A DNA stretch of 7,084 bases. It comes from an uncultured Oscillospiraceae bacterium. Lineage in GTDB: Bacteria > Bacillota > Clostridia > Oscillospirales > Oscillospiraceae. The DNA lies in contig CANQUO010000113.1 of assembly GCA_947627085.1 (NCBI GenBank), positions 1 to 7,084 on the forward strand, read 5' to 3'. How positions within the stretch are numbered: the stretch's first letter is position 1; every line of letters begins with the position of its first letter. Of this stretch, positions 1-5,157 are shown in pieces. The translations under genes and the position numbers were made by a program. The notes under the pieces were generated by a model that did not search any database, was not told where the DNA came from, and saw only the letters and a program-made list of their open reading frames with translations.

Positions 1-1168
1 GGAAGCGGGAGACCATGCGGACGGTCTTTCCGGAGAGGGAGCAGACGGCGATGACCTTGGCGTTGACGTCGATGGCCATGCCGCAGGTGGCGTGGGAGAT
101 GGCGTCCACGGTGTTGTGGATGTTGAAGTTGAAGGTGCGGAACTGCTCGTCAAAGTCGATGCCGCGCTCGGCCTCCTCGGCGATCTTCGCCATGGTCTCC
201 ACCACCAGCACCGGGTGCTTGCCGGAGGCGGTCTCGCCGGAGAGCATGATGGCGGAGGTGCCGTCGTAGACGGCGTTGGCCACGTCGGATATCTCGGCAC
301 GGGTGGGGCGGGGCTTTTCTATCATGGATTCCAGCATCTCGGTGGCGGTGATGACCATCTTGCCAAGGAGGCGGCACTGGGTGATGAGGTGCTTCTGGAT
401 GCCGGGGAGCTCCTCAAAGGGTATCTCCACGCCCAGATCGCCACGGGCGACCATGATGCCGTCGCACTCGGCGCAAATCTCGTTTATGTTGTCCACGCCG
501 GCGCGGTTCTCGATCTTGGCAATGATGTCGATGCCCTTCACGTTGTGCTCGGCTAAAAGGTCCTTTATATCCCGGAGGTTTTGGGCCTCGGAGACGAAGG
601 AGCAGGCGATGAAGTCCACGTCGTTGGCCACGCCGAAGAGTATGTCGGCCTTGTCCTGCTCGGAGAGATAGACCTGCTTCAGGACCTTGCCGGGGAAGGC
701 CATGGACTTGCGGTCGGAGAGGACGCCGCCCTCCACCACCACGGTCTGGACCTCGGTCTTTGTGGTGCCGGTGACCCTGAAGGTCATGAGGCCGTTGTTG
801 AGCAGGATGGTGTCCCCGGCGGAGAGCTCCTGGGGCAGGCCCTCGTAGCTGACGGAGACGCGCTCCTGGTTGCCTACGATCTCCTCGGTGGTGAAGGTGA
901 ATACGTCGCCCTCGTTGAGGGTGACCTTGCCGTTTTCAAAGGTGCGTATGCGGTACTCGGGGCCCTTGGTGTCAAGGAGGATGGCGATGGGAAGGTTCAG
1001 CTTCTCCCGGACCTTCTTGATGAGGTCGATGGTGATCTGGTGGCTCTCGTGGGTGCCGTGGGAGAAGTTGAGACGGGCCACGTTCATGCCGGCGAGGCAC
1101 ATTTTCGTCAGCGTCTCCTCATTGGCGCAGGCGGGGCCGATGGTGCAGACTATCTTTGTTTTTCTCAT
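1..1168 (-). CDS. pyk: Pyruvate kinase, N-terminal 389 residues (runs off the left edge)
   Basis: Pyruvate kinase transfers phosphate from phosphoenolpyruvate to ADP, giving pyruvate and ATP in the last step of glycolysis. The reading frame is open to the window edge, so the C-terminal allosteric domain is simply not shown. Visible landmarks are: an N-terminal start MRKTKIVCTIGPA; the active-site segment ARLNFSHG at 31-38 (Arg32, Asn34, Ser36); LDTKGPE at 65-71, whose Glu is typical of K+-dependent enzymes; the lid (B) domain at about 71-170; the signature IIAKIEN with catalytic Lys218 and metal ligand Glu220; ARGDLG with metal ligand Asp244; and RPTRAEISDVANAV with MLSGETASGKHP at 287-319. 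The start at 1168 has GGGGAG 10 bases upstream. The lid domain has LLNNGL where many enzymes have a DDGL motif. Isoleucine is mostly ATC (about 23 of 33), unlike phoR, as expected for a highly expressed gene. Confidence 0.97.
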   Translation of the reverse strand, partial: MRKTKIVCTIGPACANEETLTKMCLAGMNVARLNFSHGTHESHQITIDLIKKVREKLNLPIAILLDTKGPEYRIRTFENGKVTLNEGDVFTFTTEEIVGNQERVSVSYEGLPQELSAGDTILLNNGLMTFRVTGTTKTEVQTVVVEGGVLSDRKSMAFPGKVLKQVYLSEQDKADILFGVANDVDFIACSFVSEAQNLRDIKDLLAEHNVKGIDIIAKIENRAGVDNINEICAECDGIMVARGDLGVEIPFEELPGIQKHLITQCRLLGKMVITATEMLESMIEKPRPTRAEISDVANAVYDGTSAIMLSGETASGKHPVLVVETMAKIAEEAERGIDFDEQFRTFNFNIHNTVDAISHATCGMAIDVNAKVIAVCSLSGKTVRMVSRF

Positions 1169-1227
1169 GGGCTTATTGCTCCCCTCTTATGTAATGATAA
1201 AATGGAAAGAGTGCCATAGATACCTCT

Positions 1228-1256
1228 ATTTTAGTAGCGATACGCCCAACCGTCAA
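1228..1256 (-). promoter_or_regulatory. SigA-type promoter of pyk
   Basis: On the minus strand, TTGACG (1251-1256) and TAAAAT (1228-1233) are separated by exactly 17 bases, which is close to the vegetative sigma consensus. The stretch just upstream is rich in A and T (about 1257-1293) and could act as an UP element. Transcription would begin near 1221, leaving a leader of about 53 bases before the pyk start. No clear intrinsic terminator separates the upstream SSB-like gene from this promoter, so pyk may also receive readthrough. The rest of the 125-base gap holds nothing else I can identify. Confidence 0.8.
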
Positions 1257-1293
1257 GGAAAATTTTTGAGATAAACCAGCAAAATTTACAAAT

Positions 1294-1899
1294 TCAGCTC
1301 TCCACGGCCGTTGCGGTGACGGCGGATATCTCAAAGGCGGTCTTTTCCACGGGCTGGTCGCCCTCCAGCTTTATATACTGCCTTGACTGTATCCGGCCCG
1401 TGACGGCCACGGCGGTGCCGGCCGGCCAGAGTGCGGCGCGGCGGGCCACGGCGCCCCAGGCGATGCAGGGTATGTAGTCGGAGCGGCCGTAGGGCCTGTT
1501 CACGGCCAGCATGAGGTCGCTTATCTCCCGGCCCATGGGCGTGCGCCTGAGCGTGGGCTCCCGGCAGACGGTGCCGGTGAGCTCCACGCTGTTTTCAAAA
1601 TCCCGGTCGGTGAACTCAAGCTCACGGGCGCGGACGGTTATCACCAGCTTCGGCCCCACGCCGGTGCGGTTGTTGTAGGAGCGCACCTCCCCGGTAACGT
1701 ATAGCCGTGGCAGCTCCCGGACCTCCAGGGCCCTGGCCTGGGCCTCGGTGACGACTATGTTTATGATGTCCTCCGTCCCCGAAAGGCGGCGCACCGAGAG
1801 GGGGAATTTGTAGTACGCCCCGTCGCGCCCGGTGTGGGAAAGCTCCGGCGCCCCGGCCACCTCCCCGCAAAGCCTTACGATGTCGTTTACTCTGTCCAT
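1294..1899 (-). CDS. Tandem OB-fold single-stranded DNA-binding (SSB-like) protein
   Basis: A 201-residue protein with two OB-fold units related to single-stranded DNA-binding protein. The first covers about residues 5-96. The second covers about 103-195 and is the more recognisable: it has NSVELTGTVCREPTLRRTPMG, then LMLAVNRPY, then DYIPCIAWG, which match the strand pattern and 'NCVAWG' core of bacterial SSB. It presumably binds single-stranded DNA or a replication/repair partner. The acidic C-terminal tip (DDDIPF type) that recruits partner proteins in housekeeping SSB is absent, because the protein ends ATAVES. It is therefore more likely an accessory paralogue than the main SSB. A longer frame begins with TTG at 1905, but AGGAG at 1909-1913 lies 9 bases from the ATG at 1899 and only 3 from that TTG, so I choose the ATG. 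Confidence 0.8.
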   Translation of the reverse strand: MDRVNDIVRLCGEVAGAPELSHTGRDGAYYKFPLSVRRLSGTEDIINIVVTEAQARALEVRELPRLYVTGEVRSYNNRTGVGPKLVITVRARELEFTDRDFENSVELTGTVCREPTLRRTPMGREISDLMLAVNRPYGRSDYIPCIAWGAVARRAALWPAGTAVAVTGRIQSRQYIKLEGDQPVEKTAFEISAVTATAVES

Positions 1900-1919
1900 T
1901 TGCAATTTCTCCTCACGCT

Positions 1920-1934
1920 CCGCCTGAAAGGCGG
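1920..1934 (-). promoter_or_regulatory. Small hairpin in the SSB-like gene's leader
   Basis: Six-base perfect arms (CCGCCT and AGGCGG) around a 3-base loop lie 6 bases upstream of the Shine-Dalgarno site of the SSB-like gene. It could tune ribosome access, but it may also be chance in GC-rich DNA. Confidence 0.3.
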
Positions 1935-1945
1935 TTATCTGTGAG

Positions 1946-1974
1946 ATTATATGAAGGGCCGGCCCGGGTTAGAA
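1946..1974 (-). promoter_or_regulatory. Probable promoter of the SSB-like gene
   Basis: A perfect TATAAT (1946-1951, minus strand) is preceded at 17 bases by a weak -35, TTCTAA (1969-1974). The spacer contains the 10-base palindrome GGGCCGGCCC (1956-1965). The start would be near 1939, about 40 bases ahead of the ATG. It is divergent from the popT promoter. Confidence 0.5.
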
Positions 1975-1995
1975 TAATCTTTGGTTTGATTACGG

Positions 1996-2024
1996 TTGGC
2001 AAGTGTCGAATATTGTGATATAAT
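1996..2024 (+). promoter_or_regulatory. Strong extended -10 promoter for the DUF368/PopT gene
   Basis: TTGGCA (1996-2001) and a perfect TATAAT (2019-2024) are spaced by 17 bases, and a TG at 2016-2017 forms an extended -10 (TGATATAAT). Transcription should start near 2031, at the foot of the first leader hairpin, giving an untranslated leader of about 210 bases before the chosen start at 2242. Its strength and the long leader suggest control after initiation. Confidence 0.8.
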
Positions 2025-2027
2025 AAC

Positions 2028-2059
2028 TGCCGACAAAGGCCTCCGGCCTTTGTCCGGCA
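2028..2059 (+). repeat. Leader hairpin 1
   Basis: GACAAAGGCC (2032-2041) pairs perfectly with GGCCTTTGTC (2045-2054) around a 3-base loop. TGCC (2028-2031) pairs with GGCA (2056-2059) across one bulged C, for 14 pairs in all. It begins almost at the predicted transcription start. No U-run follows, so it is not a terminator. A stabilising 5' hairpin or part of a larger RNA fold is possible. Confidence 0.75.
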
Positions 2060-2071
2060 AGGGGAACGTGC

Positions 2072-2113
2072 GGAATAAATTTTTGAATTTTGCGAAATTC
2101 AAAAATTTATTCC
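2072..2113 (+). repeat. Leader hairpin 2: perfect 19-bp AT-rich inverted repeat
   Basis: The arms at 2072-2090 and 2095-2113 are exact reverse complements, 19 bases each, around the 4-base loop TGCG, which in RNA belongs to the UNCG tetraloop pattern. The arms are almost entirely A/T with GG/CC ends, in contrast to the GC-rich surroundings. No T-run follows. It could be an RNA structural element or the core of a small dispersed palindromic repeat; the sequence alone does not decide. Confidence 0.8.
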
Positions 2114-2116
2114 TGC

Positions 2117-2156
2117 TGTCACGCCGCGCGCCGCAGGAGGCGGCACTTGCGTGACA
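2117..2156 (+). repeat. Leader hairpin 3, with a Shine-Dalgarno-like loop
   Basis: The outer arms TGTCACGC (2117-2124) and GCGTGACA (2149-2156) are perfect. Inside is a second stem, GCCGC (2130-2134) with GCGGC (2140-2144), whose 5-base loop is AGGAG (2135-2139). The loop plus the first stem base reads AGGAGG, a full ribosome binding sequence, placed ahead of TTG (2147) and GTG (2151) codons. A T-run (2164-2169) starts 7 bases after the stem, too far for a classic terminator. Confidence 0.65.
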
Positions 2157-2230
2157 AAAGGTATTTTTTCCGACGTACATGCCGCCGGAAAAAATATTGG
2201 ATCAGGGGTTTAAACAGGGTGTACGTTTAG
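2147..2230 (+). CDS. Possible 27-residue leader peptide ahead of popT (speculative)
   Basis: A 27-codon frame opens at TTG 2147, six bases after AGGAGG (2135-2140), and ends at TAG 2228-2230, whose last two bases are also the first two of popT's AGGAG site. The predicted peptide is strongly basic, beginning (M)RDKRYFFRRTCRRKKYW. The good ribosome binding spacing and the stop overlapping the next binding site are what a coupled or attenuating leader peptide would show. Against it: the start is TTG, the binding site lies in a hairpin loop, and short frames arise by chance. A competing 20-codon frame starts at GTG 2151 and ends at 2213. Confidence 0.2.
   Translation: MRDKRYFFRRTCRRKKYWIRGLNRVYV
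2162..2196 (+). repeat. Leader hairpin 4
   Basis: TATTTTTTCCG (2162-2172) is the exact reverse complement of CGGAAAAAATA (2186-2196), with a 13-base loop that holds an ATG (2179) in frame with popT. It directly follows hairpin 3 and completes a run of four adjacent inverted repeats. The T-run that might have served hairpin 3 as a terminator tail is here the left arm of a stem, so the two elements could be read differently depending on folding. Confidence 0.6.
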
Positions 2231-2241
2231 GAGAAAAGGAA

Positions 2242-3090
2242 ATGAGCGAGGAACAAAAGGAAGAAAAAATCAAAGAATACACCCCGCGCCAGAGATTTTT
2301 TATCCACATGGCGGTGGGGGCGGTGATCGGCCTCGGCGGGGTGCTCCCCGGGGTTTCCGGGGGAGTGATGGCCGTGAGCCTGGGGCTTTATATACCGCTT
2401 ATCGAGGCGCTGGCAAATTTTTTCAAGGATTTAAAGAAAAATTTCCTCTTCCTGCTGCCCGTGGGCATCGGCGCGGTGGTGGGCTTTTTGCTGGGGGCGG
2501 TGGTCCTCAGCGGGGTCATGGAGCGCTGGTATAACGAGGTGGTGTGGCTCTTCCTCGGCCTTGTGGCGGGGGGACTGCCCTCGTTCATAAAGGAGGCTAA
2601 CGGCCGGGGGTTCAAAAAGCGCTACCTCATCGCCACGGCCCTGGGGGCGGGGCTGGCGTCGATATTGCTTGTGATGCGCGACGACTCGGCCAACGTGGTC
2701 AATGTGGAGAGCTTAACATGGCTCCAGGCGCTGATCTCAGGGGCCATAGTCTCCGTGGGCACCGTTTTTCCCGGGGTGTCCACGTCGTTCATACTCATGT
2801 ATTTTGGCTGGTACAAGGCCATGATGGACGCCTTCGCAAATTTCGAGGTCTGGACCGTGGCGCTGATGGGTCTCGGCGCGGCGGGGTGCTTCGTGGCCAC
2901 GGTGAAGGCCGCCAGATGGCTCTTTGACAGGTTTTACGGCTGGGCCTACTACGCGGTGCTGGGCTTTTTGATAGTCTCCGCCGTCCTCATAATCCCGCCG
3001 ATAGTGCCCGGGTGGCCCCTTATGATTTCCGGCGCTCTGGCGGCGGTGGGAGCGGCCACGGCCTACATGTTCGGCAAGCTCAATGTGTGA
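2242..3090 (+). CDS. popT: DUF368/PopT-family membrane protein, probable undecaprenyl-phosphate translocase
   Basis: A 282-residue, very hydrophobic inner-membrane protein of the DUF368 family. Members (PopT) have been reported to help flip undecaprenyl phosphate, the lipid carrier for cell-wall and surface-polymer synthesis, back to the cytoplasmic face. The sequence shows the family's duplicated signature: GGVLPGVSGGVMAVSLGLY at about 32-50 and GTVFPGVSTSFILMYFGWY at about 173-191, each followed by an amphipathic stretch (LIEALANFF and AMMDAFANF). This fits an inverted-repeat fold with about eight or more membrane segments. The N-terminal 19 residues are charged and cytoplasmic. I choose the ATG at 2242 because AGGAG at 2229-2233 is 8 bases upstream. 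An in-frame ATG at 2179 would add 21 residues but has no ribosome binding site and lies in a hairpin loop. It is transcribed toward phoP; whether they share a transcript is unknown. Confidence 0.85.
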   Translation: MSEEQKEEKIKEYTPRQRFFIHMAVGAVIGLGGVLPGVSGGVMAVSLGLYIPLIEALANFFKDLKKNFLFLLPVGIGAVVGFLLGAVVLSGVMERWYNEVVWLFLGLVAGGLPSFIKEANGRGFKKRYLIATALGAGLASILLVMRDDSANVVNVESLTWLQALISGAIVSVGTVFPGVSTSFILMYFGWYKAMMDAFANFEVWTVALMGLGAAGCFVATVKAARWLFDRFYGWAYYAVLGFLIVSAVLIIPPIVPGWPLMISGALAAVGAATAYMFGKLNV

Positions 3091-3140
3091 TTTATGTGAT
3101 TTAACATGGATTTAACATTTTTATGATTTTTCTTTTAACG
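3089..3140 (+). promoter_or_regulatory. PhoP (Pho) box and phoP operon promoter region
   Basis: TTAACA at 3101-3106 and TTAACA at 3112-3117 are direct repeats with a 5-base gap (11-base period), inside a perfect 9-base repeat ATTTAACAT (3099-3107, 3110-3118). This matches the known Bacillus PhoP box layout. Weaker relatives are GATTTA at 3089-3094, touching the popT stop, and TTAACG at 3135-3140. Downstream -10 candidates are TATATT (3150-3155) and TAATAT (3156-3161). TATGAT (3122-3127) is another option. None has a good -35, as expected for an activator-dependent promoter. The site lies just upstream of a PhoP-type regulator, which argues for autoregulation. Confidence 0.7.
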
Positions 3141-3178
3141 CAGGGCGTTTATATTTAATATGAGGGGGTGTCCGGCCC

Positions 3179-3856
3179 GTGATATACCTTCTTGAGGACG
3201 ACGGTAGCATCAGGAATTTCGTGGAGTACGCGCTTTGCGGCTCCGGGCTTGAGACCCGGGGCTTTGAAAGGCCGTCGGACTTCTGGCGGGAGCTGGACAA
3301 GTCCCTGCCGAACCTTGTGCTTCTCGATATAATGCTCCCCGAGGAGGACGGGCTTGAGATACTGCGCAAGCTCCGCTCCAGGGCGGACACCGCGCGGCTC
3401 CCGGTGATAATGCTCACCGCCCGGGGCACGGAGTACGACAAGGTACTGGGCCTTGACCGGGGGGCCGACGATTACATAGCCAAGCCCTTCGGGATAATGG
3501 AGCTCATAAGCCGGGTGAGGGCCCTTTTGCGCAGGGCGGAGCCCGACAGCGCCGGGGAGCGGGAGCTTACGTTAGGGGAGCTGAGATTATCCCCCTCCAC
3601 CCGCACGGTGACCGCCGGGGACGAGGCGGTGACGCTGACATACAAGGAATTTGAGCTTTTGAGGCTCATGATGTCAAGGCCCGGGAAGGTCTTTACAAGG
3701 GACCGTATCCTCAGCGAGGTCTGGGGCGTGGACTTTGACGGGGAGAGCCGGACGGTGGACGTGCACATAAGGATGCTGAGGGCGAAGCTTGGCCAAAGCG
3801 GCGACATGATAAAGACCGTCCGGGGCATCGGATACAAGATGGAGGAGAAGCTATGA
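3179..3856 (+). CDS. phoP: PhoP/PhoB-type response regulator (OmpR family)
   Basis: A 225-residue two-component response regulator, expected to be phosphorylated by the adjacent kinase and then bind Pho boxes to activate phosphate-starvation genes. The receiver domain (about 1-118) has the acidic pair Asp7-Asp8 in LLEDD, phosphoacceptor Asp50 in LVLLDIMLPEEDG, Thr80 in IMLTAR, and Lys102 in YIAKPF. The OmpR-type winged helix (about 128-222) contains LTYKEFELLRLM, a wing/turn VFTRDRILSEVWG, the recognition helix RTVDVHIRMLRAKLG, and the terminal TVRGIGYKM. Length is normal for the family. The start is GTG 3179, with GAGGGGG at 3162-3168; the ATG at 3160 is out of frame. The stop overlaps the kinase start by 4 bases (ATGA), indicating coupled translation. 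Assignment to PhoP rather than another OmpR regulator rests on the Pho box upstream and the Na/Pi transporter downstream. Confidence 0.88.
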   Translation: MIYLLEDDGSIRNFVEYALCGSGLETRGFERPSDFWRELDKSLPNLVLLDIMLPEEDGLEILRKLRSRADTARLPVIMLTARGTEYDKVLGLDRGADDYIAKPFGIMELISRVRALLRRAEPDSAGERELTLGELRLSPSTRTVTAGDEAVTLTYKEFELLRLMMSRPGKVFTRDRILSEVWGVDFDGESRTVDVHIRMLRAKLGQSGDMIKTVRGIGYKMEEKL

Positions 3857-5136
3857 TAGGCGCGATAGTCTGGAGCATTGTCATCGTGGCGATACTGGGC
3901 CTTGGCCTGGCCCTGGGGGCCTTTTTGGGGCTGGAGACCGGGGCGTTCATAGCGCTCATGGTGATATACGGCGCCTTCGCCGTTGTGTTCGCCAACCTCG
4001 TGGCCCGCAGGATAGTGAAGCCCATACAGGATTTCGACCCTTCAAAGCCCGGGCGCAGTTACAGCGAGATAGCGCCCCTTATGGACAAGATAACGCGCCA
4101 GGGACAGCTCATTGACCTTCAGATGACGGACCTTAAGCGAAGCCGCGAGGAATTTCAGGCCATAACCAGCTCCATGGCCGAGGGCTTTATCCTCGTGGAC
4201 CCGGACATGAAGCTCATAAGTTACAACCCCAGCGCCCAAAAGCTTATGGGCGACGGGGAGGAGAGCGTTGCCACGGACACCGTCCGGAGCGTTGCCCGGG
4301 CGGCCCTGGCCGGGGAGCACACAGAGCGCACGGTGGATATGGACGGGCATGTGTACCAGGTGCTGGCAAATCCCGTGGAGTCCGGGGGGAAGATAACGGG
4401 GGCCATAATACTGAGCCTGGACATAACGGAGAAGGCCCGGCGGGAGGCCATGCGCCACGATTTTTCATCCAACGTCTCCCACGAGCTCAAGACGCCCCTT
4501 ACGAGCATATACGGCATATCGGAGCTCATGGTCAACGGTATGGTCAAGCCCGAGGACATGAAGGGCTTCGCCACCAGCATACACGACGAGTCCGGGCGGC
4601 TCATCGCCCTTATAAACGACATAATCAAGCTGTCCCAGCTGGACGACGGGGTGTACGATTCCGAGCGCACCACCGTGGACCTTTACGGCGCGGCGAAAAA
4701 GGTGGTGGAGAGGCTCGCCCCCGTGGGCGCGGCCAAGGGCGTGGAGATACACCTGACGGGCTCGCCGGCCCAGGTGATGGGCGTGCCGTCGGTGATAGAC
4801 GAGATGATATACAACCTTTGCGACAACGCCATAAAATACAATGTGGAGAACGGGCGGGTGCTGGTGAGCGTGGCGACCATCGGCGGCCACCCGGCCATAG
4901 CCGTGTCCGACACGGGCATCGGCATACCCCGCGAGCACATAGACCGGGTGTTCGAGCGGTTTTACCGGGTGGACAAGAGCCACTCAAAGAAGATAGGCGG
5001 CACGGGGCTTGGCCTTTCCATCGTCAAGCACGGCGCGGCGGTCCACAACGCCGATGTGAATATAAAGAGCAATCCCGGCCGGGGCACGGCGGTGACCGTG
5101 ACCTTCCCCATCCCGAAGCCGGAGGAAAAGAAATAA
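3853..5136 (+). CDS. phoR: PhoR-type sensor histidine kinase
   Basis: A 427-residue membrane histidine kinase, partner of the overlapping phoP. Two membrane segments (about 3-26 and 29-50) are joined by only a few residues, so there is no extracytoplasmic sensor domain. A short linker (RRIVKPIQDF) takes the place of a full HAMP domain. A PAS domain covers about 98-190 (AITSSMAEGFILVDPDMKLI to GAIILSLDITEK). The HisKA domain has VSHELKTPL with phosphoacceptor His210. The HATPase domain has the N box NLCDNAIKYN (Asn321, Asn325), G1 DTGIGI (353-358), the F box FERFYRVD (367-374) and G2 GTGLGL (383-388), so it should be catalytically complete. The architecture matches PhoR, which responds to phosphate through cytoplasmic partners such as PhoU rather than an external ligand. 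Isoleucine is mostly ATA (about three quarters). Confidence 0.88.
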   Translation: MIGAIVWSIVIVAILGLGLALGAFLGLETGAFIALMVIYGAFAVVFANLVARRIVKPIQDFDPSKPGRSYSEIAPLMDKITRQGQLIDLQMTDLKRSREEFQAITSSMAEGFILVDPDMKLISYNPSAQKLMGDGEESVATDTVRSVARAALAGEHTERTVDMDGHVYQVLANPVESGGKITGAIILSLDITEKARREAMRHDFSSNVSHELKTPLTSIYGISELMVNGMVKPEDMKGFATSIHDESGRLIALINDIIKLSQLDDGVYDSERTTVDLYGAAKKVVERLAPVGAAKGVEIHLTGSPAQVMGVPSVIDEMIYNLCDNAIKYNVENGRVLVSVATIGGHPAIAVSDTGIGIPREHIDRVFERFYRVDKSHSKKIGGTGLGLSIVKHGAAVHNADVNIKSNPGRGTAVTVTFPIPKPEEKK

Positions 5137-5157
5137 ATTCCGCAGGGAGAGTTTGAG

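Noticed and set aside
92..1219. Long plus-strand frames opposite pyk
   Set aside because: They are antisense shadows of the pyruvate kinase gene; the minus-strand frame has full catalytic motifs and a promoter.
1257..1293. AT-rich stretch after the SSB-like gene as a terminator
   Set aside because: The AAATTTT/AAAATTT complementarity is AT-only with a long loop and no T-run; it fits better as upstream sequence of the pyk promoter.
2116..2124. CTGTCACGC resembling half of an E. coli-type Pho box
   Set aside because: There is no second copy at the required spacing, and it is fully explained as an arm of hairpin 3. The box before phoP is of the Gram-positive type.
2117..2169. Hairpin 3 plus T-run as an intrinsic terminator or attenuator
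   Set aside because: The T-run begins 7 bases after the stem and is itself the left arm of hairpin 4, so canonical termination is not supported, although an unusual attenuator cannot be excluded.
1947..2180. Minus-strand frame of 77 codons across the divergent intergenic region
   Set aside because: It spans the divergent promoters and all or part of the four inverted repeats, has no recognisable domain, and its low-complexity residues follow from the hairpin arms.
4042..4983. Long minus-strand frames opposite phoR
   Set aside because: They are antisense to a complete histidine kinase with all conserved boxes, and their His/Val/Gly-rich composition is typical of reverse frames of GC-rich genes.
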